Below, piece by piece: positions 7,728 to 16,925 of a DNA stretch of 64,000 nucleotides. Position 1 is the first letter of the stretch. Every line of letters starts with the position of its first letter. Below the pieces are notes generated by a model. It was not told the origin of the DNA. It did no database searches and saw only the letters and a list, made by a program, of their open reading frames with translations. Made by a program: the position numbers and the translations under genes. Source of the DNA: Agromyces mangrovi (GTDB lineage: Bacteria; Actinomycetota; Actinomycetes; Actinomycetales; Microbacteriaceae); the NCBI RefSeq assembly GCF_030296695.1, contig NZ_AP027737.1, positions 2,542,001-2,606,000 of the forward strand. The letters are read 5' to 3'.

Positions 7728-8513
7728 GTGGGGGAGTCGAACGGGCAGCTGCCGCGAGGCATCCGCGTCGATCGTATCGGCGAGCACGTGCACCTCGCGC
7801 ACACCCCGCACGTCAACTGGGTGATCTACGCCGGGCCCGATGGCGTCACCCTCGTCGACTCGGGCTACCTCGGGCAGCGTGACCAGCTCGTCGCCTCGCT
7901 GGCAGCGGTCGGATGCCGCCCCGACGACGTCGATGCCGTGCTCATCACGCACGCGCACGCCGACCACCTCGGCGGTGCGGCCTGGCTCGCCGACACGTTC
8001 GGTACTCCGGTGCACGCGGATGCCGCGGAGCTGCCGAACCTCCACCGGGACGTGCTCGAGCAGGTCGGTCCGGGCGACGTGGTGGGCAATGCGTGGCGGC
8101 CGGGAGTGCTGTCGTGGGCCCTCGCGATCACGCCGCTGCTGCGCGGACGCGCCGACCTCGGCATCGACCGCGCGACCGTGCTGCCCGAGCTCGACGGCGT
8201 CGTCGACGTGCCGGGCCGGCCGCACGTGCTGCGCGTCGCGGGGCACACCTCCGGCCACGTCGCGTACGACTTCGCCGACGCGGGCGTGCTGGCGGCGGGC
8301 GACGCGCTCGTCACGCGCCACCGCACGTCGCCGGCGGCCGGGCCGCAGCTGCTGCCGTCGATGTTCCAGCACGACCTCGAGTGGGCGCGCGAGTCGGTCG
8401 AGCACCTCGGTGCGTCCGATTCGCGCACCCTCGTGCCCGGGCACGGCGAGCCGTGGATCGGCCCCGCGTCGGCCGCGGTCGACGTCGCGCTCGCGGCGGG
8501 CGCAGCCTGGTGA
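7728..8513 (+). CDS. MBL-fold metallo-hydrolase
   Basis: This 261-residue protein has the metallo-beta-lactamase metal-binding signature THAHADHLGG (about residues 78-87), a GHTSGH motif and a C-terminal PGHGEPW, enough for a binuclear zinc hydrolase. Substrate is unknown; glyoxalase II-like or lactonase-like activity is possible. GTG 7728 is chosen because CGAGGGGG precedes it and homology begins with RGIRVDRIGEHVHL. It overlaps the next gene by 4 nt (GTGA), so both are probably translated together. Confidence 0.85.
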   Translation: MGESNGQLPRGIRVDRIGEHVHLAHTPHVNWVIYAGPDGVTLVDSGYLGQRDQLVASLAAVGCRPDDVDAVLITHAHADHLGGAAWLADTFGTPVHADAAELPNLHRDVLEQVGPGDVVGNAWRPGVLSWALAITPLLRGRADLGIDRATVLPELDGVVDVPGRPHVLRVAGHTSGHVAYDFADAGVLAAGDALVTRHRTSPAAGPQLLPSMFQHDLEWARESVEHLGASDSRTLVPGHGEPWIGPASAAVDVALAAGAAW

Positions 8514-8938
8514 GCGCGCCCGACGCGGTGGTCGTGGTCGACGTCGCCAACGTGATGGGGTCGCGGCCCGACGGCTGGTGGCGCGACCGGGCCGGCGCCG
8601 CGGCGCGGTTGCTCGACCGGATGCCGGGGCTCGTCGGCGAGGTCCTCGAACTGCCCGACACGGATGCCTCCGCCGAACCCGCGCCCCGAGCCGCGCACAT
8701 CGCGCGCATCGTCGCCGTCGTGGAGGGCCAGGCCAAGGCGGTCGAGGACGTGACGGGCATCGACGTGGTGCGCGCCCCGGCCGACGGGGACGGCGCCATC
8801 GTCGAGGTCGCGCGCGGGCTCGAGGCATCCGCTGCATTCGTCGTCGTGGTGACTGCCGACCGCGGCCTGCGCGCGCGGCTCGGTCCCGACACTCGTGCGG
8901 TCGGGCCGACCTGGCTGCGCGACCTGCTGGATCGTTGA
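8510..8938 (+). CDS. NYN/PIN-like domain protein of unknown function
   Basis: The 142-residue protein starts VVVVDVANVMGSRPDGWWRD and has a later strand VVVVTADRGLRARLG. An N-terminal hydrophobic strand with Asp-x-x-Asn and a distal TADRG strand are typical of NYN (YacP-like) nucleases, which share the PIN fold. Similar actinobacterial proteins are sometimes called NTP pyrophosphohydrolase, without clear basis here. GTG 8510 overlaps the stop of the MBL gene. Confidence 0.6.
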   Translation: MSAPDAVVVVDVANVMGSRPDGWWRDRAGAAARLLDRMPGLVGEVLELPDTDASAEPAPRAAHIARIVAVVEGQAKAVEDVTGIDVVRAPADGDGAIVEVARGLEASAAFVVVVTADRGLRARLGPDTRAVGPTWLRDLLDR

Positions 8939-9073
8939 GGCGATCGAGCGTCGGTCCCGGGGGCGCATGCGGACGCCGATCGGTGACTCTTCCTCAGTTG
9001 CCCTTGTTTTCGGACGGTCGGCTCCGCCACACTGAGCTTCGGGGCGCCCATCGTCGGGCTGCAGGGGGTAACG

Positions 9074-11722
9074 ATGTATCGCAGGGTGTTGTCGACCGTC
9101 ATCATCGCAGGGCTGCTGGTCACCGGCGCGGCGCCCGCACTCGCCGCTCCGGGCGGTTCGTCGGGCGATCCGGGATCCACGGGCAAGTCGCTCGGCACGG
9201 AGAAGGGCAAGGGCAACGGCAACGGCTCGGCCGGCGGTACCGGCACCGGTACGGGGCAGGCGATCGGCAAGGCGCCTGCGCCGATCGTCGCGACGCCCGA
9301 GACCCAGCCCGCCTACACCCTGCCCAACTGGGGCGACGGCGTGTGGGGCTCGTCGAAGAACTACGAGACGATCCAGACCGGCGACCTCGACGGTGACGGC
9401 GACGCCGAGCTCATCGGCCGCTCCAGCGTCGGCATCGAAGCCTGGGACTTCGACGTCACGATCGGCCAGTGGGAGCCGATCGTCACGTCGAACACGCTCG
9501 ACTGGTCGGACGATGCCGGCTGGGACCAGAAGCACTACTTCGAGACGATCGGCACGGCCGACGTCGACGGCGACGGCACCGACGAGCTCTACACGCGCAC
9601 GAAGGACGGCCTCCTCGTCGTGCGGCTGGAGCCCGCGGGGGCGCTGACGGATGCATCGTGGCAGCCGCTCCCCGCGACGGGTGCCTTCCTGTCGGCAAAC
9701 GGTTGGGACGACCCCTCGCAGTACTCGACCATGCAGGCCGCCGACATCGACGGCGACCATCGGGTCGAGATCTTCGGCCGGGGTGCCAACGCCATCGAGT
9801 TCATCGAGTTCGAGAACGGCGGATGGCTCCCGCAGACGCTCGAGCACTTCACGAACGCAGAGGGGTGGGACGCCGAGCAGTACTACAGCACGATCCAGGC
9901 CGCCGACCTCGACCACGACGGCAAGGCGGAGGTGCTCGGTCGCGGCGCGGACGGCATCATCGTGTGGGGCCTCGAGGACGGGCCCTGGGTCGAGCAGGCC
10001 GCGTCCGGCCCGTTCACCGACGCCGAGGGCTGGAACGAGGTGCAGCACTTCCGCACCATCCAGACCGCCGACCTCGACGGCGACGGCTCCCACGAGGTGA
10101 TCGGCCGCAACGGCTCGGGCCTCTACGCCTACGGGTTCGCCGATGCGCAGGGCAAGCCGAACGGCGCCACGTGGACGCCGCTGCGGGAGTTGGGCGCCTT
10201 CGACAATGCCAACGGCTGGGGCGACGCGTCGAACTACCTCACCATCCAGGCCGCCGACGTGGACGGCGACGGACGTGACGAGATCCTCGGCCGCCAGAAC
10301 GACACGATGGTCGTCTACGGCATGCAGCCCAACTGGGGCTTCTGGGTGGCCGAGCAGCGCGTCGACGGGCCGGGCTTCACGAACACGCTCGGCTGGAACC
10401 ACCCGCGGCACTACACGACGATCCAGGCGGCCGATGTCGACGGGGTGACGCTGAACGGCCAGCCCGGCTCTGCCAAGGCGCCGCGCGCCGACCTGATCGG
10501 CCGCGGCCCGCACGGCATCCAGACCTACCGGTTCGATGCCGGTTCCGGCAGCTGGACCTCGCCGTCAGCCACCTTCCCGACATTCACGGGCACGGCGCAG
10601 ACCATCTACGAGACCATCAGTCACGACCTCGACCCGCAGACCGACGACATCCGTTCGATGTACGACGCCGACGCAACGGACATCGGGAACTGGATCAAGG
10701 CGTTGGGCAAGGTGCAGCGGGCCGCCAGCTGGCCGCTCGCGACCTTCCGGCAGGTGACGGGGCAGATCAGCGATGAGCTGACGTGGGCCCAGGCGGTCGC
10801 GATCGCCACCGCGAACCGGTCCGCCCTGATCTCCGATATGACCGACCTCAAGGGCCTCGACGATACCGCGGGTCACCTCAAGTACGACACATCGAGTTCG
10901 AACAGCTCGAAAGTCGTCGCCGACGCGTTGCTGCTGTCCGCCGGCATCGTCGACGCGGCGTCGAATCTGGCCGGACCCGAGGCTCAGGTCACACTCGGAG
11001 CGCTGGACGCGATGGTCTCCTTCGCCACCAGCGAGGGTCAGGGGTCGTCCTCGACGTTCGAGGGCACCTACGTCGAGATGAAGGGCGCCGTCGAGGGCTG
11101 GTGGGGAGACACGCAGACGGCCAACACGAACGCGAAGGAGGCGATCGTCGCCGACTACGGCCTGCTCAGCGCGGTCGGCGGCTTCTACGAGGACGACGTC
11201 TGGATGCAGGTCGCGAAGGGTGATCAGGCATACAACGCCGCCACCGAGGCGAGCGCTCGTGCGTACTCGCTGTGGGTGTGGCAGGTCGTGTCGCCGGTAT
11301 TGCCCGAGCCGTGCGACTTCGGCCAGATCTGCGCCGGCTGGATCGTCGGCGAGTGCAACGCCGGCGATTGCCTCTACCACCACGAGGGGTACGCGTACAC
11401 CCTGCGGGTGTCGACGTGCACCACCGCGTCGGACTGTCCGGCATATGAGAAGAGCGCCTTCTCGCAGCAGGTCGCCGTGGGGCAGGCGCTGATCGAGAAC
11501 TCCCTGCTGAAGCAGCTCGTGGGCGACATATCGGCCTCCTGCATGAGCGGTTGGAATCCGGTCACGTGCGACTACGGCGCTCGTCCGGTCGAGGTGATGG
11601 CGGGGCTGGACGGCTGGCAGTACTACTGCAGCGCCTGGAGCGCCGAGCAGGAGAAGTTCCTTCCGGAGGCGTTCTGCGAGAACCTCCTGCTGGTCCGCCA
11701 CCGGTACGGCTCGCGCGGGTAG
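9074..11722 (+). CDS. Secreted seven-repeat FG-GAP-like propeller protein with ten-Cys C-terminus, paralogue 1
   Basis: The 882-residue product has a signal peptide (about 1-25, ALAAPGG), then a Gly/Asn/Ser/Thr-rich linker (about 30-65). About seven repeats of 55 residues follow (about 85-500). Each has a W-rich start, a Y-x-T-I-Q segment and a calcium-loop motif such as GDLDGDGDAELIGR; the seventh is degenerate (ADVDGVTLNGQ). This predicts a secreted seven-bladed beta-propeller. Residues 510-740 are helical with no recognised family, and the last 130 residues hold ten cysteines, probably five disulfides. The downstream paralogue shares the whole architecture. No enzyme motif or sortase signal is visible. 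Binding to an extracellular partner is an inference. Confidence 0.85.
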   Translation: MYRRVLSTVIIAGLLVTGAAPALAAPGGSSGDPGSTGKSLGTEKGKGNGNGSAGGTGTGTGQAIGKAPAPIVATPETQPAYTLPNWGDGVWGSSKNYETIQTGDLDGDGDAELIGRSSVGIEAWDFDVTIGQWEPIVTSNTLDWSDDAGWDQKHYFETIGTADVDGDGTDELYTRTKDGLLVVRLEPAGALTDASWQPLPATGAFLSANGWDDPSQYSTMQAADIDGDHRVEIFGRGANAIEFIEFENGGWLPQTLEHFTNAEGWDAEQYYSTIQAADLDHDGKAEVLGRGADGIIVWGLEDGPWVEQAASGPFTDAEGWNEVQHFRTIQTADLDGDGSHEVIGRNGSGLYAYGFADAQGKPNGATWTPLRELGAFDNANGWGDASNYLTIQAADVDGDGRDEILGRQNDTMVVYGMQPNWGFWVAEQRVDGPGFTNTLGWNHPRHYTTIQAADVDGVTLNGQPGSAKAPRADLIGRGPHGIQTYRFDAGSGSWTSPSATFPTFTGTAQTIYETISHDLDPQTDDIRSMYDADATDIGNWIKALGKVQRAASWPLATFRQVTGQISDELTWAQAVAIATANRSALISDMTDLKGLDDTAGHLKYDTSSSNSSKVVADALLLSAGIVDAASNLAGPEAQVTLGALDAMVSFATSEGQGSSSTFEGTYVEMKGAVEGWWGDTQTANTNAKEAIVADYGLLSAVGGFYEDDVWMQVAKGDQAYNAATEASARAYSLWVWQVVSPVLPEPCDFGQICAGWIVGECNAGDCLYHHEGYAYTLRVSTCTTASDCPAYEKSAFSQQVAVGQALIENSLLKQLVGDISASCMSGWNPVTCDYGARPVEVMAGLDGWQYYCSAWSAEQEKFLPEAFCENLLLVRHRYGSRG

Positions 11723-11844
11723 CGGCGGGCAGTCCGCGGGCGGGTGCACCCTGCCGCGGACTCGTCCGCGACACTTGTCGTGCACCATCGCGCTGCGGAA
11801 CACTGGGGACACGTGGCCGGATGTCCGCGGAACCGGGGGAAACG

Positions 11845-14514
11845 ATGCGCCGCACTGTCATCTCGTCCGTCCTGATCGCAGGCGTGCTCGTTTCGATCGC
11901 CGCAGCTCCGGCGATGGCCGCGCCCGGTGGGTCGTCCGACGACCCGGGCGCGAAGGGCAAGGCCGTCGGGCAGCAGGGCGGCAACGGCAACGGCAACGGC
12001 AACGCCGGTGGGAACGGCAACGGCAACGGCTCCGGCGGCTCCGGCGGCAACGCGCTCGGCGCGGCCCCCGCCCCGACCGTCGCCACGCCCGACACCGAAC
12101 CCGCCTACACGCTGCCGGCATGGGGCGACGGCCAGTGGGGCTCCTCGGAGAACTACGAGACGATCCAGACCGGCGACCTCGACGGCGACGGCGACGCCGA
12201 GCTCGTCGGGCGCTCGGTGCGCGGCATCGAGGCGTGGGACTTCGACCAGACGGCCGGGCAGTGGACTCCCATCGTCACGTCGAACACGATCGGCTGGTCG
12301 GACGACGCCGGGTGGAACCAGAAGCAGTACTACGAGACGATCGGCATGGCCGACCTCGACGGGGACGGTCGCGACGAGATCTACTCGCGCAACGCCGAGG
12401 GCCTCACGGCCGTGCGCCTCGTGCCGCCCGCGAACTCGCTCGAGAACGCGTCGTGGCAGGACCTCCCGCAACTGCATGAGTACGCGACCTCGGCGGGCTG
12501 GGACATCCCGCAGTACTACGCCACGCTGCAGGCCGCGGACCTCGACGGCGACGGCCGCGACGAGGTCTTCGGGCGAGCCGCGGCGGCGGTCATCATCAGC
12601 TCGTTCGACGGCACGGGGTGGTCGGTGACGTCGTTCCCCGAGTTCACCGACGCGGGCGGGTGGGACAAGCCGGGCTACTACGACACGATCCAGGCCGCCG
12701 ACCTCGACGGCGACGGGCGCGCGGAGATCTTCGGGCGCGGCTCCGACGGCGTCCAGGTGTGGGGGCTCGAGGGGGCGACCTGGACGGATCTCGCGGCATC
12801 CGGCCCCTTCACCGACTCGGAGCACTGGAGCCGGGCCGAGTTCGCCTCGACCATCCAGGCCGCCGACCTCGACGGCGACGGCGACCACGAGGTCATCGGC
12901 CGCGGCACGAGCGGCCTGTACGCCTTCGAGTTCGCCGACGCGACCGGCAAGAAGAACGCCGGCACCTGGACCGAGCTGCCGAAGCTCACTGCGTTCAGCA
13001 ACGGCAACGGGTGGGCCGGCGCGAACCGGTACGCGACCATCCAGGGCGCCGACCTCGACGGCGACGGCCGCGACGAGATCATCGCGCGCGACAACCTGAC
13101 CATGGTCGCGTGGGGCTTCACCGCGTCGAGCAAGACCTGGGCGAACGAGCAGTTGGTCGACGGCCCCGGCTTCACCGACACCCTCGGCTGGGACCTGCCG
13201 CGCTACTACGAGACGATCCAGGCGGTCGATGTCGACGGGGTGACCGCGAACGGCCAGCCCGGGTCGGCGAACGCGGCCCGTGCCGACCTCATCGGGCGCG
13301 GTCCGAACGGCATCCAGACCTACCGCTTCGACGCGAAGGCCGGCAGCTGGACCTCCCCGTCGGCCGCGTTCCCGGTCTTCACCGGCGCCGCGCTCACGGC
13401 GTACGAGATCATCAGCCACGGCATCGACGTGACCACCGACGACATCCGCAGCATGTACGACGCCTCCTCGTCGGACCTCGACAACTGGATCAAGGCGGTG
13501 CCGAAGGTCACACAGCCCGACGGCATGCCGGATGCCACCTGGAACCAGGTGCAGACGCAGATCATCACCGAACTGACCTGGGCGAAGGCCGCGGCCGACT
13601 CGGCCCACAACCTCACCGACCTGATCGACGCGGTGAAGGGGATGAAGGATTCCGACACGACCGCGAAGCACCTCGACTACGTGACCACCCAGGCGAACAC
13701 GTCGTCGATCATCGCGAACCTGCTCGTGATGCTCGCGGGCTTCGCCGACGCCGCGTCGAACCTCGGCGAGCCGGGCCTGCAGTTCGCGCTCGGTGCGCTC
13801 GACGCGGCCGCCTCGTTCGCGGCGTCGGAGGGGCAGAACGCGAGCTCCTCGTTCGAGGGCACCTACCTCGATCTCGAGGGTGCGATCGGGGGCTGGTGGG
13901 GCACCGCAGAGACGGCGAACGAGAACGCGAGGGCAGCGATCGTCAGCGACTACGGGCTGCTCAGCACCGTCGGCACGCTGTACGGCAACGGCACCTGGAC
14001 GCAGTTCGCCGAGGGCGGCCCGGGCTGGGCGGCGGCGGTGAACGCCCACGCGAAGGCGTACTCGACCTGGGTCTGGCAGGCGCTCACGCCGACGCTGCCG
14101 AACCCCTGCGGCTTCCTCGAGATCTGCACCGGCTGGGTCATCGCCGAGTGCGAGTCCGACTACTGCCCGTACACGCTCGACGGCACCGACTACAGCCTCT
14201 GGGTCACCGCGTGCGACAGCGCGCAGCAGTGCGATTACGTCGACGACGGGTTCGTGCTTCAGATCCAGGTCGCCCCGAAGGTGCCCGAGTCGCTGCTGAA
14301 GCAGATCTTCGAGGACCCCACGCCTGCGTGCGTCTCGGGCTGGGACGCGACCACCTGCAATCTCGGGGTCGAACCGTACGAGGTGATGGCCGGGCTCGAC
14401 GGGTGGCCGTACCAGTGCAGCCTCTGGCGGTCGACGTTCTGGACCGACGGCTGGAACCACGAGTCGTTCTGCACGAACCTCGAGGACGTGCGGGCGCGCT
14501 ACGGCACCTGGTGA
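11845..14514 (+). CDS. Secreted seven-repeat FG-GAP-like propeller protein with ten-Cys C-terminus, paralogue 2
   Basis: The 889-residue protein is a tandem duplicate of the preceding gene: signal peptide (MRRTVISSVLIAGVLVSIAA), Gly/Asn linker, seven DxDGDG repeats, helical region and a C-terminal domain with the same ten cysteines. Identity is visibly highest in the propeller and lower in the helical and Cys-rich parts. ATG 11845 is used because GGGGGAAACG precedes it, matching GGGGGTAACG before paralogue 1; an ATG at 11821 is possible. The 122-nt gap between the genes has no strong hairpin, so they may be co-transcribed. Confidence 0.85.
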   Translation: MRRTVISSVLIAGVLVSIAAAPAMAAPGGSSDDPGAKGKAVGQQGGNGNGNGNAGGNGNGNGSGGSGGNALGAAPAPTVATPDTEPAYTLPAWGDGQWGSSENYETIQTGDLDGDGDAELVGRSVRGIEAWDFDQTAGQWTPIVTSNTIGWSDDAGWNQKQYYETIGMADLDGDGRDEIYSRNAEGLTAVRLVPPANSLENASWQDLPQLHEYATSAGWDIPQYYATLQAADLDGDGRDEVFGRAAAAVIISSFDGTGWSVTSFPEFTDAGGWDKPGYYDTIQAADLDGDGRAEIFGRGSDGVQVWGLEGATWTDLAASGPFTDSEHWSRAEFASTIQAADLDGDGDHEVIGRGTSGLYAFEFADATGKKNAGTWTELPKLTAFSNGNGWAGANRYATIQGADLDGDGRDEIIARDNLTMVAWGFTASSKTWANEQLVDGPGFTDTLGWDLPRYYETIQAVDVDGVTANGQPGSANAARADLIGRGPNGIQTYRFDAKAGSWTSPSAAFPVFTGAALTAYEIISHGIDVTTDDIRSMYDASSSDLDNWIKAVPKVTQPDGMPDATWNQVQTQIITELTWAKAAADSAHNLTDLIDAVKGMKDSDTTAKHLDYVTTQANTSSIIANLLVMLAGFADAASNLGEPGLQFALGALDAAASFAASEGQNASSSFEGTYLDLEGAIGGWWGTAETANENARAAIVSDYGLLSTVGTLYGNGTWTQFAEGGPGWAAAVNAHAKAYSTWVWQALTPTLPNPCGFLEICTGWVIAECESDYCPYTLDGTDYSLWVTACDSAQQCDYVDDGFVLQIQVAPKVPESLLKQIFEDPTPACVSGWDATTCNLGVEPYEVMAGLDGWPYQCSLWRSTFWTDGWNHESFCTNLEDVRARYGTW

Positions 14515-14566
14515 CGCGGGGCGGGTGACGGCTTCTGGCATCGCAGCCCTCGGGCAGGATGGAACC

Positions 14567-15256
14567 GTGCACCGAACCGCCGACGCCCGCGCCGAGCTCG
14601 CCGCGCTGTGCGAACGCGGGCTCGCCTGGAACCCGCTCATCACCCCGAGGGCGACGGATGCCTCGGAGCCGCGCCCGGCTGCGGTGCTGGTGCTGTTCGG
14701 GGAGCTCGACGACGCGCCCGCGCGGGCCGGCGCCTCGCGCGTCGCGCGCGACCTCGACGTGCTGCTGCTGCGGCGCGCGGCGACGCTGGGCAGTCATGCG
14801 GGGCAGGTCGCGTTCCCGGGCGGCCGGCTCGAGGCATCCGATACCGGGGCCATCGACTGCGCCGTGCGGGAGGCGGTCGAGGAGACGGGGCTCGACCCGG
14901 CCGGCGTCGAGCCGCTGGGCACGCTGCCGTCCATCTCGATGCCGGTCAGCAACCACGTCGTCACCCCCGTGCCGGCCTGGTGGACCAGACCGTCGGAGGT
15001 CGTCGCGGTCGACCACGCCGAGTCGGTCGACGTGTTCCGGGTGCCGGTGGCCGACCTGCTCGACCCGGCGAACCGGGGGAGCACGGAGCACCCCACCGCC
15101 GGCGGCGGTCGCTACCGCGCACCCGCGTTCAGCGTCGGCGGCAACGTCGTCTGGGGGTTCACCGCGTTCGTGCTCGCGTCGATGTTCGACGAGCTCGGCT
15201 GGTCGGAGCCGTGGGACGCGGGCCGCATCGTCGAGCGCGACGACCTCGATCGCTGA
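14567..15256 (+). CDS. NUDIX hydrolase, CoA-pyrophosphatase type
   Basis: The 229-residue protein has the NUDIX box as PGGRLEASD...REAVEETG (about residues 83-107), preceded by LLLRRAATLGSHAGQVAFPG, which matches the CoA/NUDT7-type pattern (LLxRxxxLxxHxGQxxFPGG). Such enzymes split coenzyme A or acyl-CoA into phosphopantetheine and 3',5'-ADP, needing Mg or Mn. GTG 14567 follows CAGGATGG; GTG 14525 would add 14 residues that look non-conserved. The next gene begins 90 nt downstream on the same strand. Confidence 0.85.
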   Translation: MHRTADARAELAALCERGLAWNPLITPRATDASEPRPAAVLVLFGELDDAPARAGASRVARDLDVLLLRRAATLGSHAGQVAFPGGRLEASDTGAIDCAVREAVEETGLDPAGVEPLGTLPSISMPVSNHVVTPVPAWWTRPSEVVAVDHAESVDVFRVPVADLLDPANRGSTEHPTAGGGRYRAPAFSVGGNVVWGFTAFVLASMFDELGWSEPWDAGRIVERDDLDR

Positions 15257-15346
15257 TGAGCTCGACGGGCGACGGCGGCGCGCCCGAACCGCCTCCGGGG
15301 GTTGACCCGATTGCCGCCCCGTCGGTGCGGCTGGGAGGCTGGCGCC

Positions 15347-16318
15347 GTGAAGCAGCAGAACCCAGAGACGACCCGTACGACCCGCCTCGTGATCGGCGCC
15401 GGCCCCATCGGGTCGGGCCTCGCCCTGCACCTCGCGGAGGCGGGTGACCGCGTGCGGTTGCTCAGCCGGTCGGGCCGCGGCCCGGAGCATCCGTCGATCG
15501 ATCGCCTGGCCGTCGACGCGACCGATGCGGTCGCGCTCACCGAGGCCGCGGTCGGCGCGGCGACCATCTTCAACTGCGCGAACCCCGGTTCGTACGAGCA
15601 CTGGGAGAAGGAGTGGCCGCCACTGGCCGCGGCGATCCTGGCCGCGGCCGAGGCATCCGGTGCCGTGCTCGTGACGTTCGGCAACCTGTACGGGTACGGC
15701 GCCGCCGACGGGCCGATGACGCGGCACTCGCCGCTGCGGCCGAACGACCACAAGGGTGCGCTGCGGGCGCGCATGTGGGAGGACGCCCGCGCGGCGCAGG
15801 AGGCGGGGCGCGTGCGCGTCACCGAGGTGCGCGCCTCCGACTACCTCGGCCCGACCGAGCCGACCACGAACGGCATGCTGCCGCGCTACGCGAACGACAC
15901 GTTGCGCGGGCGCCCGGCGACCGTCTACACCGACGTCGACCAGCCCCACTCGTGGGCGTACGACGGCGACATCGTCCGCACGCTCGCGGCGGTCGCCGAC
16001 GACGAGCGCGCGTGGGGCTCGGCGTGGATCGTGCCGACGAACCCGCCGGTCTCGATGCGCGAGCTGCTGCGCGAACTCGGCGCAGTCGTCGACGCGGGCG
16101 AGCCGCGACTGCGGCGCGTGCCCCGCTGGCAGGTCGCGGCGCTCGGGGCCATGGTGCCGGTCGTGCGGGAACTGCGCGGCGTCGCGTACCAGTTCGACGC
16201 GCCGTTCGTCTCCGACGGGTCGGAGACCACCGCGCGGTTCGGGGTCGAGCCGACGCCGTGGGCGGACGTGCTGCCCAAGACCGCGCGGGCGTGGCACGAG
16301 CGGGCGATCGCGGGCTGA
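15347..16318 (+). CDS. NAD-dependent epimerase/dehydratase-like protein
   Basis: The 323-residue product has an N-terminal Rossmann motif (LVIGAGPIGSGLALHLAEAG), an FGNLYGYG segment at the usual place of the extended-SDR active-site strand, and PTEPTTNG and SWAYDGDIVRTL motifs of the NAD-dependent epimerase family. The canonical YxxxK is not clear, which suggests an atypical reductase. GTG 15347 has GGGAGG at 15333-15338. The substrate is not deducible; homologues are often simply called NAD-dependent epimerase/dehydratase. Confidence 0.75.
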   Translation: MKQQNPETTRTTRLVIGAGPIGSGLALHLAEAGDRVRLLSRSGRGPEHPSIDRLAVDATDAVALTEAAVGAATIFNCANPGSYEHWEKEWPPLAAAILAAAEASGAVLVTFGNLYGYGAADGPMTRHSPLRPNDHKGALRARMWEDARAAQEAGRVRVTEVRASDYLGPTEPTTNGMLPRYANDTLRGRPATVYTDVDQPHSWAYDGDIVRTLAAVADDERAWGSAWIVPTNPPVSMRELLRELGAVVDAGEPRLRRVPRWQVAALGAMVPVVRELRGVAYQFDAPFVSDGSETTARFGVEPTPWADVLPKTARAWHERAIAG

Positions 16319-16377
16319 GGGTCGGGTTTGGCGGGCGGTGGTCGGAACGGGGCATCCGGCCGTCGCAGAATGGACGG

Positions 16378-16863
16378 GTGACCCCCTCGATCGCCCTCGG
16401 CGACCTCGCCGACCCGCGCGTGCTGCGCCTGCTCGACGACCACCTCGCCGACATGCACGCGACCTCGCCCGCCGAGAGCGTGCACGCGCTCGACGTGTCG
16501 GGCCTGCAGGCGCCGGGCATGACGTTCTGGGCGCTCAGCCTCGGCGCCGAACTGGTCGGCTGCGTCGCGCTGAAGGAGCTCGACTCCACGCACGGCGAGC
16601 TGAAGTCGATGCGCACCGATGCCGCCGCCCGCGGGCGAGGTCTGGGGCGGATGCTTCTGGAGCACGTGCTCGCCGAAGCCGGGCGTCGCGGCTACTCGCG
16701 CCTCAGCCTCGAGACCGGCGCGGAAGACTTCTTCGCGCCCGCGCGCGCCCTCTACGCCCGCTACGGATTCACGGAGTGCGGCCCGTTCGCGGCCTACCGG
16801 CCCGACCCGAACAGCGTGTTCATGACGCGGGAGCTGGGCCGCGAATCCATCGGGAACGCATAG
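16378..16863 (+). CDS. GNAT-family N-acetyltransferase
   Basis: At 161 residues it is normal for the family. It shows GNAT motif A (KSMRTDAAARGRGLGRMLLEHVLAEA, about 79-104, with the RGRGLG acetyl-CoA loop) and motif B (ALYARYGFTECGPFAAY). It resembles the PhnO/YsnE-like group with ELVGCVALKEL. GTG 16378 is the only start that keeps the N-terminal strand; the spacer GAATGGACGG precedes it. The acetyl acceptor is unknown. Confidence 0.85.
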   Translation: MTPSIALGDLADPRVLRLLDDHLADMHATSPAESVHALDVSGLQAPGMTFWALSLGAELVGCVALKELDSTHGELKSMRTDAAARGRGLGRMLLEHVLAEAGRRGYSRLSLETGAEDFFAPARALYARYGFTECGPFAAYRPDPNSVFMTRELGRESIGNA

Positions 16864-16925
16864 GCGCGGCATAGCCGTCGCCCACCGGGGCTTGCGAAGG
16901 TGGGGCCACGACACGGGAGGGCGAC

